NCBI RefSeq assembly: GCF_035653575.1
Contig: NZ_DASRBQ010000137.1
Location: 1 to 64,000, forward strand
Direction of reading: 5' to 3'
Origin: Actinocrinis sp035653575
GTDB lineage: Bacteria; Actinomycetota; Actinomycetes; Streptomycetales; Catenulisporaceae
Length of the DNA stretch: 64,000 bases
Below, piece after piece: positions 7,977 through 14,911 of this stretch. The position numbers were made by a program, and so were the translations under genes. The notes beneath the pieces were generated by a model that saw only the letters and a program-made list of their open reading frames with translations, searched no databases and was not told the origin of the DNA. Position 1 is the first letter of the stretch. Every line of letters starts with the position of its first letter.

Positions 7977-8435
7977 TCAGACTTCTGCGATCTTGTCCAA
8001 GGCCTCGGTCAGGGTCCGCAGAGCACTGAGCACTCGCTGGAACTCCTCGGTGCCGAGGTGCCCCGCCAACTGCTGCGCCAGTGCACGATGCGCGGGGCCG
8101 ATCCAGCTTATGGCGGCTCGGCCGTCCTCGGTGAGCGCCAGCAGTTTGGCGCGGGCGTGCGCGGGGTTCGGCCGGTATTCGGCCAGGCCCTTGTCAACCA
8201 GCAGGTCGGCGATGCGCTGCACGCTTTGCCGGGTGATGCCCATCGCCCGGGCGATCCCGGCGACAGGCAGCGGCTCGCGCACCACTGCGCCAAGCACCTG
8301 CCACCAGGCCGCAGTCAGGCCCGCGGGCCGGGCGAGCTTCTCGGAGACGTCGAGGAACTGCCCGTTGAGGCGGAACACCGCGAGTGCGGTACCCGACAGC
8401 AGCTGTGCCGGTTCGGTCGGCAGGTCGCCGTTCAC
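7977..8435 (-). CDS. MarR family transcriptional regulator
   Basis: 152-aa MarR-type winged-helix repressor (AGLTAAWWQVLGAV, VAGIARAMGITRQSVQRIADLLVDKGL, wing RPNPAHARAKLLALTEDG). It is the second gene of a two-gene operon: its ATG at 8433-8435 overlaps the stop of the DJ-1 family gene by 4 bp, so it is translationally coupled. The paired palindromes over the start of that gene are its likely binding sites. Confidence 0.88.
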   Translation of the reverse strand: MNGDLPTEPAQLLSGTALAVFRLNGQFLDVSEKLARPAGLTAAWWQVLGAVVREPLPVAGIARAMGITRQSVQRIADLLVDKGLAEYRPNPAHARAKLLALTEDGRAAISWIGPAHRALAQQLAGHLGTEEFQRVLSALRTLTEALDKIAEV

Positions 8436-9061
8436 CTTGCCCCCGCAGCCATCAGGACCGGGAAGGCGCTGGCATCGGAGTGCGCGAACAAGCGGTACCA
8501 GGCGTCGAGCACCTCAGGCGTGTACAAGTCGAGCATCGCCAGCACCTCGCGCGCGAACTCAACCGGATTCGTCGGACCCGCAGTGATGAGATTGCGGTCG
8601 GTGACCGCGGCAGCCTCGCGGTAGTACGCCCCGCCCGCATAGCCCGACCTGGCCAAGTAGGCGGCGGCACCGCTGGTGTGCTCCCGGTCGTCCAGCAGCC
8701 CTTCACGGGCAAGGCCGAGCGTGGCACCGCAGATGGCGGCGACCGGCACCCCCGCGTCCAGGAACCTTCGAGCGGCCTTGGCGAACTGCGCGTTTCCGTC
8801 CGGGAGGTTCCAGTTGTCGGCTCCCGGCAGGATCAGCATGGCCGAGTCGGCGGGATCCACCTCGTCGAGCACCAGGTCCGGCAGGATCCGCATGCCGCCG
8901 GCCGTGGTGATCGGTGCGTTGGATTGCGCCACCGTGCGCACCTCGTACCGTCCGGGAGTGTGCTGGTAGGCGGCGGAGCGGATATGGGCGATCGCGTGCC
9001 CGACCTCCCAGTCGGCGAGCGTGTCGTACACGGCCACGTGGACAGTCTGCGTCTTCGTCAT
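8432..9061 (-). CDS. DJ-1/PfpI family protein
   Basis: 209-aa class I glutamine-amidotransferase-fold protein of the DJ-1/PfpI family. The nucleophile-elbow cysteine is in AICGAT (Cys111), after LILPGADNW at about 77-85. Members act as glyoxalase III, amidase or stress proteins; some are transcription factors, but no C-terminal DNA-binding domain is present here. The frame stays open far upstream. ATG 9061 is chosen because family homology starts there; it has no Shine-Dalgarno sequence and follows directly on an operator palindrome. Confidence 0.82.
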   Translation of the reverse strand: MTKTQTVHVAVYDTLADWEVGHAIAHIRSAAYQHTPGRYEVRTVAQSNAPITTAGGMRILPDLVLDEVDPADSAMLILPGADNWNLPDGNAQFAKAARRFLDAGVPVAAICGATLGLAREGLLDDREHTSGAAAYLARSGYAGGAYYREAAAVTDRNLITAGPTNPVEFAREVLAMLDLYTPEVLDAWYRLFAHSDASAFPVLMAAGAR

Positions 9062-9062
9062 G

Positions 9063-9095
9063 GACAGCATACTGTCAATTCGACAGCTTGCTGTC
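9063..9095. promoter_or_regulatory. two palindromic MarR-type operators over the DJ-1 gene start
   Basis: GACAG - 4 nt - CTGTC occurs at 9063-9076 and again at 9082-9095, 19 bp centre to centre, nearly two helical turns. On the coding (minus) strand a TTGACA-like -35 lies in the distal copy and TATGCT in the proximal one, so a bound repressor would cover the promoter and the start codon. The MarR protein of the same operon is the likely ligand. Confidence 0.75.
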
Positions 9096-9156
9096 AATAA
9101 CTCCGGCCGACGGTCCGCAAGCCGAAAAGAGGCAGCCGTTGCGGTCGCTCGCCGGG

Positions 9157-9540
9157 TCAGCCCCGGCCGGCTCCCGGCAGGCTGAGGCGCGGCCTCGGCC
9201 AGTGATGCCGCCGGGAAAGGCGCCGATGCGGCCCGCGCCGCGCGAACCCGAGCGCCCGCACCGCGTCGTCGATCCCCGACCAGGCCGGCCGCATCGGCTC
9301 CTCGCGCACGAGGCCGACGAGGTCCGTCAGCGACACATCGGATCGCTCGCTGCGTTTCCCGCAGCGGCACACGAAGACCACGCGCGCCGATCCGGCGATG
9401 ATCAACCAATCGCTGTCCCGTCCGCAGGTACAGCGCACCGCGCGTCGTATGTCCACGCCGCCCGATGAACTCGGCGAGCGCACGAAAACCGGATCACTCG
9501 ACTGCAACAACCGTATTGGCGATACGGGAGCGGACAACAC
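9157..9540 (-). CDS. small hypothetical protein with a CxCG/CxCG zinc-knuckle pair
   Basis: Up to 127 aa, function not recognised. The only clear motif is a pair of CxCG knuckles 20 residues apart (CTCGRDSDW ... VFVCRCGKRSE), which can bind zinc like a small zinc ribbon. The C-terminus is rich in Arg and Pro and looks disordered. The start is uncertain: the frame opens at 9540, but a GTG at 9456 just before the first knuckle is equally possible, and neither has a good ribosome binding site. It lies upstream of the DJ-1 gene on the same strand. Confidence 0.45.
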   Translation of the reverse strand: MLSAPVSPIRLLQSSDPVFVRSPSSSGGVDIRRAVRCTCGRDSDWLIIAGSARVVFVCRCGKRSERSDVSLTDLVGLVREEPMRPAWSGIDDAVRALGFARRGPHRRLSRRHHWPRPRLSLPGAGRG

Positions 9541-9757
9541 GCCCTCCCTGATCGGTCCGGGTGTTATCAGGCCTCGACCAGCATGTCACCATGCCGCCAC
9601 GCTCGACAGAACCGCGGCGCGCGTCGAGACCGAATCGAGACACAGGCGCAGAGGTCCGACGATCGGGTGAGAGGGCCCGGTGGCTTCTCCCGGCGGCGGC
9701 GAGGCCGCGCGGGCCGCGGAAGGTGTTACTGGTGATGCATACGTTGCGGCGCGTGGA
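9541..9757. other. non-coding stretch upstream of the phospholipase promoter
   Basis: Together with the promoter segment to its right this makes a gap of about 320 bases before the phospholipase gene. No supported gene, repeat or hairpin was seen in it. Confidence 0.4.
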
Positions 9758-9801
9758 GTTCGCCGTGAGGGCGACATCTGTTCACGTCCCGTCGCTAGGT
9801 T
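9758..9801 (+). promoter_or_regulatory. candidate Pho-box-like direct repeat and -10 before the phospholipase gene
   Basis: Two GTTCRCC-like units, GTTCGCCGTGA (9758-9768) and GTTCACGTCCC (9780-9790), are exactly 22 bp apart, with a weak 11-bp unit between them. PhoP boxes of streptomycetes are tandem 11-nt units with a GTTCACC core. A TAGGTT -10 (9796-9801) follows at once. A phosphate-starvation response would fit the enzyme downstream, but the middle unit is poor. Confidence 0.4.
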
Positions 9802-9858
9802 GCGCGAAGCGCAGCGTTCTGCTGAGCGGGCAAGCAGGCTCCAACCGAAGGAACACAC

Positions 9859-11703
9859 GTGTTCAGAATGCGCACCGCCGCCGTCGGCGTCGCGGCCCTG
9901 GGCTCGGTCATCGCGCTGAGCAGTTCAGCGTTCGGCCAGGCGAGCCCCGGCCACCAGGCCGCCAACCCGTCTTGGGGCAACACCACCACGCCGATCAAGC
10001 ACCTGGTCGTCATCTTCCAGGAGAACGTCTCCTTCGACCACTACTTCGGCACCTACCCGAAGGCCGCCAACACCTCCGGTCAGTCTTTCCACGCCAAGGG
10101 CGGCACGCCCAAGGCCAACACGCTCGCCGACACCAAGGGCGCCGGCGGCACCGGCACGCTGCTGACCAACAACCCGAACAAGGACGCCTCGGGCAAGCAG
10201 GTCAATCCGCGCCGCCTCGACCCGGCCAACCTCAACGACGTCCTGACCTGTGACCAGGACCACGACTACAACGACGAGCAGAAGGCCTTCGACGGCGGGG
10301 CGATGGACAAGTTCGTCACCGGCGTCGGCACCGGCAGCGGTACCAGCGGCACCGGCCAGGCCTGTAGCGCCTCCGACGTGATGAACTACTACGACGGCAA
10401 CACCGTCACCGGGCTGTGGAACTACGCGCAGCAGTACGCGATGAGCGACAACTCCTTCGGCACCACCTTCGGTCCGTCTTCCCCGGGCGCGATCAACCTG
10501 GTGTCCGGAGACACCGGGAACGTCGGCACGATGATCAACGGCGCGGCGACGGACGGCGACACGGTCAGCGACGGTGTGGGGGGAACGTCGCTGGTCTCTG
10601 ACGCGCAGCCGTACTACGACGACTGCTCCGTGCGCGACGCGGTCTCCCTCAACGGCAAGAACGTCGGCGACCTGCTCAACGCGCAGGGCCTGAGCTGGGG
10701 CTGGTTCCAGGGTGGCTTCCGCCCGACCACCACGTTCGCCACGGCCACCGGCGGCACCCAGCCGACCAGCGTGTTCACCCCCGACGAGTTCAAGGGCAAG
10801 TTCGCCGTCAAGCCCGCCTCCGACCAGGGCCTGTGCAACGCGGTGCACCCGGTCGGCGCGGCCGTGGGCGGCATCGGCGGTACCGTCGCGAGCGCGAACA
10901 ACTACGGCAACAAGGACGACTACATCCCGCACCACGAGCCGTTCCAGTACTACGCCAGCACCGCCAACCCGCACCACCTGGCCCCGGCCTCGCTCGCCGC
11001 GATCGGCACCGACACCCAGACGATCACGAACGGCGTGCCGCAGTTCAACACGGCCAACCACCAGTACGACACGAGCGACTTCGACGCGCTCGTGTCCGCG
11101 ATCTCCCGCGGCTACCTGTCCGCGGACCACCTGCCCGCGGTCAGCTTCCTGAAGGCTCCCGGCTACCAGGACGGCCACGCCGGCTACTCGGACCCGTTCG
11201 ACGAGCAGCAGTTCATCGTCAACGAGGTCAACGCGCTCGAGCACACCCCTGACTGGTCCAGCACCGCTGTGGTCGTCTCCTACGACGACTCCGACGGCTG
11301 GTACGACCACGTCTACAGCGGCGTGCACAACCCGTCGAACACCGCCAACGCCCCCACCCCGCCCGGACCGCAGGACTTCCTGAACGGCACCGGCCTGTGC
11401 GGCAACACCGCGGTCACCACCCCGCTGGCCGGGCAGAACGGCCGCTGCGGCTACGGCCCGCGCCTGCCGCTGCTGGTGATCTCGCCGTTCGCCAAGCACA
11501 ACTACATTGACCACACCCTGACCGACCAGAGCAGCATCCTGAAGTTCATCGAGGACAACTGGCGGCTGCCGCGCATCTCAGGCTCCTACGACGCGATCGC
11601 CGGAACGCTGAACCACATGTTCGACTTCGACGATCGGCGCGGCGACAACCGCGCGCTCTTCCTCGACCCGGTCACCGGCCAGCCCGCCGACTACCGGTCC
11701 TGA
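9859..11703 (+). CDS. secreted phospholipase C-type phosphoesterase
   Basis: 614 aa with an N-terminal signal peptide (about 1-26, ending SSSAFGQA). It belongs to the phosphoesterase family of non-haemolytic phospholipases C and acid phosphatases: IKHLVVIFQENVSFDHYFGTYP near residue 46 carries the metal-binding Glu-Asn and the NxSFDHYFG block, and the C-terminal half has SYDDSDGWYDHV and LPLLVISPFAKHNYIDH. It would release phosphate or phosphorylated head groups outside the cell. GTG 9859 is preceded by GAAGGA; ATG 9868 is an alternative. A hairpin follows the gene. Confidence 0.88.
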   Translation: MFRMRTAAVGVAALGSVIALSSSAFGQASPGHQAANPSWGNTTTPIKHLVVIFQENVSFDHYFGTYPKAANTSGQSFHAKGGTPKANTLADTKGAGGTGTLLTNNPNKDASGKQVNPRRLDPANLNDVLTCDQDHDYNDEQKAFDGGAMDKFVTGVGTGSGTSGTGQACSASDVMNYYDGNTVTGLWNYAQQYAMSDNSFGTTFGPSSPGAINLVSGDTGNVGTMINGAATDGDTVSDGVGGTSLVSDAQPYYDDCSVRDAVSLNGKNVGDLLNAQGLSWGWFQGGFRPTTTFATATGGTQPTSVFTPDEFKGKFAVKPASDQGLCNAVHPVGAAVGGIGGTVASANNYGNKDDYIPHHEPFQYYASTANPHHLAPASLAAIGTDTQTITNGVPQFNTANHQYDTSDFDALVSAISRGYLSADHLPAVSFLKAPGYQDGHAGYSDPFDEQQFIVNEVNALEHTPDWSSTAVVVSYDDSDGWYDHVYSGVHNPSNTANAPTPPGPQDFLNGTGLCGNTAVTTPLAGQNGRCGYGPRLPLLVISPFAKHNYIDHTLTDQSSILKFIEDNWRLPRISGSYDAIAGTLNHMFDFDDRRGDNRALFLDPVTGQPADYRS

Positions 11704-11705
11704 CC

Positions 11706-11780
11706 GCTGACGCGTGAACTGCCGCCTCGTAGACAGCCGTCTCATAGACAGTTGTCTCATGAACAGCCGGCTCGTGCACG
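11706..11780. repeat. degenerate 15-bp tandem repeat, four to five copies
   Basis: Units at 11721-11735, 11736-11750, 11751-11765 and 11766-11780 follow the pattern GCCGNCTCRTNNACA; 11706-11720 is a fainter fifth copy. The array starts just after the stop codon of the phospholipase gene and is non-coding. Confidence 0.7.
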
Positions 11781-11813
11781 GCTAGCGTCTAACTCGCCAT
11801 AGCGACAGCAGCG

Positions 11814-11849
11814 ACGGCCGCCGCCTCGAACTCCCGAGGCGGCGGCCGT
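11814..11849. terminator. bidirectional hairpin terminator, perfect 15-bp stem
   Basis: Arms 11814-11828 and 11835-11849 are perfectly complementary with a 6-nt loop. It lies between the convergent phospholipase gene and LLM oxidoreductase gene, whose stop is at 11856. Confidence 0.85.
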
Positions 11850-11855
11850 CCGCGT

Positions 11856-12728
11856 TCAGCGGTGGACCGAGGCGAGGCCGAAGCGCTCGGCGAATACCGT
11901 CAGCTGCTCGCACTGCTCTTCCGGCTCGCCGTCGGGCGCGCCGACAAGGATGCGCGTGACTCCCTCCTGCGCCAGACGTTCGACGTATTCGGCCGTCATC
12001 TCCAGGTGGCCCATGCGCGCGTAGGTGATGCCGTCCGGATCGCGGCCGGCTTCCCGCGCCGTCGTCCGCACCAGCTCCCACAGGGCTTTGCGGTCATCGT
12101 CGCGCAGTGATCCGCCCGGCAGCCAGCCGTCTCCGCGGCGTCCGGCGCGCCTGGCCGCGGCCGGACTCGATCCGCCGACGTGGATCGGAAGCCCGGCCTG
12201 GCCAAGCGGCTTCGGGTAGCTGAAGACGTTCTCGAGATCGAAGAACTCGCCGTGGAACGTCGCGCCGTCCTCGTCCTCGGCCCACAGCCGCCGCAGCACC
12301 TCGATCGCCTCGTCGGCGCGTCGTCCGCGCGTGCTGTAGTCGACGCCGACTGCCGCCGCCTCCCCGGGCAGCGCCCCGACGCCGACGGTGAGCAAGCGCA
12401 TGCGGCCGCGGGAGAGCACATCGATGGTCGCCAGGCGCTTGGCCAAGGGCACCGGGTGGTGGTACGGCAGCAGCAGAACGCCGGTACCGAGCAGGATCCG
12501 CTCGGTACCGGCGGCGACGAAGGTCAGGATGTCCAGCGGATCCGGGAACGGCAGCGTCGGCGGCACGGACCAGGAGCCGAGCTGCGCTCCCGGATACATG
12601 GCGACGTGCTCCGGCACGTACAGGGCGTCGAAGCCGCACTGTTCGGCGTGGCGGGCCACCGTCAGCAGCCGGTTCGGATCGGCGCCGAAGAAGGGCGTGC
12701 TGTAGCTGAGCGCGAAGGTCGGGTTCAC
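11856..12728 (-). CDS. LLM-class (F420-dependent type) oxidoreductase
   Basis: 290-aa TIM-barrel enzyme of the luciferase-like monooxygenase superfamily: ARHAEQCGFDALYVPEHV near residues 26-43, LLLPYHHPVPLAKRLATIDVLSRGR in the middle, and GLPIHVGGSSPAAARRAGRRGDGW for the cofactor phosphate region. The actinobacterial subgroup of this length generally uses coenzyme F420. Substrate unknown. The start is GTG 12728, with only a weak GAG upstream, so it may be a few codons off. It stands alone between a terminator and a small membrane-protein gene. Confidence 0.85.
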   Translation of the reverse strand: MNPTFALSYSTPFFGADPNRLLTVARHAEQCGFDALYVPEHVAMYPGAQLGSWSVPPTLPFPDPLDILTFVAAGTERILLGTGVLLLPYHHPVPLAKRLATIDVLSRGRMRLLTVGVGALPGEAAAVGVDYSTRGRRADEAIEVLRRLWAEDEDGATFHGEFFDLENVFSYPKPLGQAGLPIHVGGSSPAAARRAGRRGDGWLPGGSLRDDDRKALWELVRTTAREAGRDPDGITYARMGHLEMTAEYVERLAQEGVTRILVGAPDGEPEEQCEQLTVFAERFGLASVHR

Positions 12729-12780
12729 CTCAGCTGCAGCATCGCCCCGGCGGATCTTGTTCCGGCTGGTGCTTCTGCGA

Positions 12781-12948
12781 TCAGCGGCGGCGCGCGTACC
12801 AACCGGTGCCGACGCCGAGCAGGTGCAGGGCCAGACAGGTCAAACCGGCGAGCATCAGGCTGGTCGGACTGAACCAGGCGTTGGTCGAGGTCCCGCTGCC
12901 GTTGATGAAGAACGCCACGGCGAACAGGACTGCGGCGATGGCTCCCAT
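12781..12948 (-). CDS. small membrane protein, 55 aa
   Basis: A 55-aa frame from ATG 12948 to TGA 12781, preceded by AAGGAAGG at a good distance. The predicted protein has a hydrophobic N-terminal segment (about residues 3-14), a polar loop and a second hydrophobic segment (about 30-46, LMLAGLTCLALHLLGVG), and ends in WYARRR, so two short membrane spans with a positive tail are likely. Function unknown. It lies upstream of the LLM gene on the same strand, separated by 52 bp, and may share its transcript. Confidence 0.65.
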   Translation of the reverse strand: MGAIAAVLFAVAFFINGSGTSTNAWFSPTSLMLAGLTCLALHLLGVGTGWYARRR

Positions 12949-13121
12949 GCGGCCTTCCTTCCGATCTTTATCGCAGGTTTCGGATACCGCCGCGTGCCCG
13001 CCAGCTGGATTTTCATGCGTGTGGCCCGGTCCGGGGCGGGGATGACGATGAGGACGAACGGGGATGCTGCCGGTGGGTTAGCATCGAAGAGTCAGACTCC
13101 TGACCAGGGAGGGAGCGCCCG

Positions 13122-13967
13122 ATGGCGTATTCCGTGGAGATCAGCCGGGCCAACCCGACCTGCTTCGTGTTCCTGCTGGACCAGTCCACCTCGATGGAAG
13201 ACCCGATCGCGGCCGGAGGCGAGGGCACCCCGAAACGCAAGGCGGACGCGGTCGCGGACGCGCTGAACCGGCTGCTGTTCGAGCTGTCGCTCAAGTGCGC
13301 CAAGGAGGAGGGCGTGCGCGACTACTTCCACGTCGCGGTGCTCGGCTACGGCGCGCGGATCGGCTCCGCGTTCGGCGGCGAGCTGGCGGGCCGGGATCTG
13401 GTGCCGCTCAGCCAGGTCGCGGACAATCCGCTGCGCGTGGAGGAGCGCGCGAAGAAGGTGCCGGACGGCGCGGGCGGCCTGGTGGAGACCATGGCCAGGT
13501 TCCCGGTGTGGGTCGATCCGGTGGCCAACGGCGGCACACCGATGACGCAGGCGCTCGGCCAGGCCGCGGCGCTGGTGGAGCGCTGGGTCGGCGAGCGGCC
13601 CGGCAGCTTCCCGCCGATCGTGCTCAACCTGACCGACGGCGAGTCCACCGACGGGGATCCCTCCGAGGTGGCCTCCAGGCTGCGTTCGCTGGCGACGGCC
13701 GACGGGCCGGTGCTCGTGTTCAACCTGCACGTGAGCGCCGGGCAGGCGGCACCGATCGTGTTCCCGGCGAGCGACGCCAACCTGCCGGACGACTTCGCGC
13801 GGCTGCTGTTCGGCATGTCCTCGCCGCTGCCGCCGCACATGCTCCATTACGCGACGACGCAGGGCATCGCGGTCTCAGAGGGCAGCCGGGGCTTCGTCTT
13901 CAACGCCGACATCACCTCGGTCGTCCAGTTCCTCGACATCGGCACCCGTGCGACCGACCTGCGTTGA
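13122..13967 (+). CDS. vWA domain protein, YegL/TerY-like
   Basis: 281-aa cytosolic von Willebrand factor A domain. The MIDAS metal site starts with D-x-S-x-S (LLDQSTSM, Asp20-Ser22-Ser24), followed by the Thr of GGTPMT and the Asp of NLTDGESTDGD. A GGGAG ribosome binding site precedes ATG 13122. It is first in a three-gene operon; the phosphatase gene begins 13 nt after its stop. vWA - PP2C - kinase is the gene set of E. coli yegL-yegK-yegI and of the TerY-P triad known from comparative genomics, in which the vWA protein is thought to be the kinase partner or substrate. Confidence 0.88.
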   Translation: MAYSVEISRANPTCFVFLLDQSTSMEDPIAAGGEGTPKRKADAVADALNRLLFELSLKCAKEEGVRDYFHVAVLGYGARIGSAFGGELAGRDLVPLSQVADNPLRVEERAKKVPDGAGGLVETMARFPVWVDPVANGGTPMTQALGQAAALVERWVGERPGSFPPIVLNLTDGESTDGDPSEVASRLRSLATADGPVLVFNLHVSAGQAAPIVFPASDANLPDDFARLLFGMSSPLPPHMLHYATTQGIAVSEGSRGFVFNADITSVVQFLDIGTRATDLR

Positions 13968-13980
13968 GGACGGACGGCTC

Positions 13981-14898
13981 GTGCACGCGGTACCGCGCCA
14001 CGCCGTAGTCAGGCGCGCAGCGCTGAGGCGCGCGCCGCTGACGCCGGCCGGGTTGAGCTACGCGGTGTTGAGCGAGCCGAAGATCGGATCGAGTAAAGCA
14101 GAGTACGAAGATGCCTGGTTCGTCTCCGCGGAGCGGACCGGCTCGCGCGCGTCCGCGACCAGGGGCTGCACGGTGGCGATCGCCGACGGCGCCTCGGAGA
14201 GCATGCTGGCGGGCGCGTGGGCGGACCGGCTGACCCGGGCCGTGGGCGGACTCGCCGGGCGGGAGTTGGGCGCGGACGTGTTCGCCGAGCGAATCTGCGC
14301 GGCGGCGGCGCGGTGGCCTGCCCACGTCGACCGGTACCTGCGGCGGCGCGAGCGGATCGGGCGGCCGATCGCCTGGTACGAGGAGTCAAAGCTCGAACAA
14401 GGCGCCTACGCCACGCTGCTCGGCGTCTCATTCCGCTGGAATCCGGAATCGGAATCGCAGCTCGCACACTCAGCGGACGGCGGCCTCCGCGGAACCTGGA
14501 GCGCGGCGGCACTCGGCGACGCGTGCGGATTCCACGTCCGCGACGCGCGGCTCGCCGAAGCGTTCCCACTGGAGCGCTCGGCCGACTTCGACACCAGCCC
14601 GCCGCTGGCCGGAACCCGTGCACCGGATCGCGAACTGATCGAGGCGCGCACCGTGGCCCGGCACGGGACCTGGCTGCCCGGAGACGTCTTCTACCTGGCG
14701 ACCGACGCGGCGGCGCAGTGGTTCCTGGCCGAGGCCGAGGATGGCCGGGAGCCGTGGCGCGAGATCGACGAGGTCTGCGACACGGGAACCCCCGGCGATG
14801 CGCGTGCGTGGCTCGACAAGCTGCGCACAGAGTGCGTTATGCGCAACGACGACGTCACGATCGTGCGCTGCCGGCTCGACGCGAACGCAGCGCACTGA
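13981..14898 (+). CDS. PP2C-type protein phosphatase, YegK/PphC-like
   Basis: 305 aa. The PP2C metal-binding aspartates are visible in order: YEDAWFVS, VAIADGASESM, YLATDAAAQW and RNDDVTIVRC. Members dephosphorylate Ser/Thr residues using Mn2+ or Mg2+. The frame opens at 13948. I chose GTG 13981 because GAGGA lies 10 nt upstream; TTG 14053, closer to the first conserved motif, is possible. It is the middle gene of the vWA - phosphatase - kinase operon and should reverse the action of the kinase encoded 13 nt downstream. Confidence 0.85.
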   Translation: MHAVPRHAVVRRAALRRAPLTPAGLSYAVLSEPKIGSSKAEYEDAWFVSAERTGSRASATRGCTVAIADGASESMLAGAWADRLTRAVGGLAGRELGADVFAERICAAAARWPAHVDRYLRRRERIGRPIAWYEESKLEQGAYATLLGVSFRWNPESESQLAHSADGGLRGTWSAAALGDACGFHVRDARLAEAFPLERSADFDTSPPLAGTRAPDRELIEARTVARHGTWLPGDVFYLATDAAAQWFLAEAEDGREPWREIDEVCDTGTPGDARAWLDKLRTECVMRNDDVTIVRCRLDANAAH

Positions 14899-14911
14899 TG
14901 GCGGGGCGCGC

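Noticed and set aside
9925..11514. A 529-codon frame antisense to the phospholipase gene
   Set aside because: Val/Gly/Arg-rich composition typical of a GC-rich shadow frame; the plus-strand phosphoesterase has a signal peptide and all family motifs.
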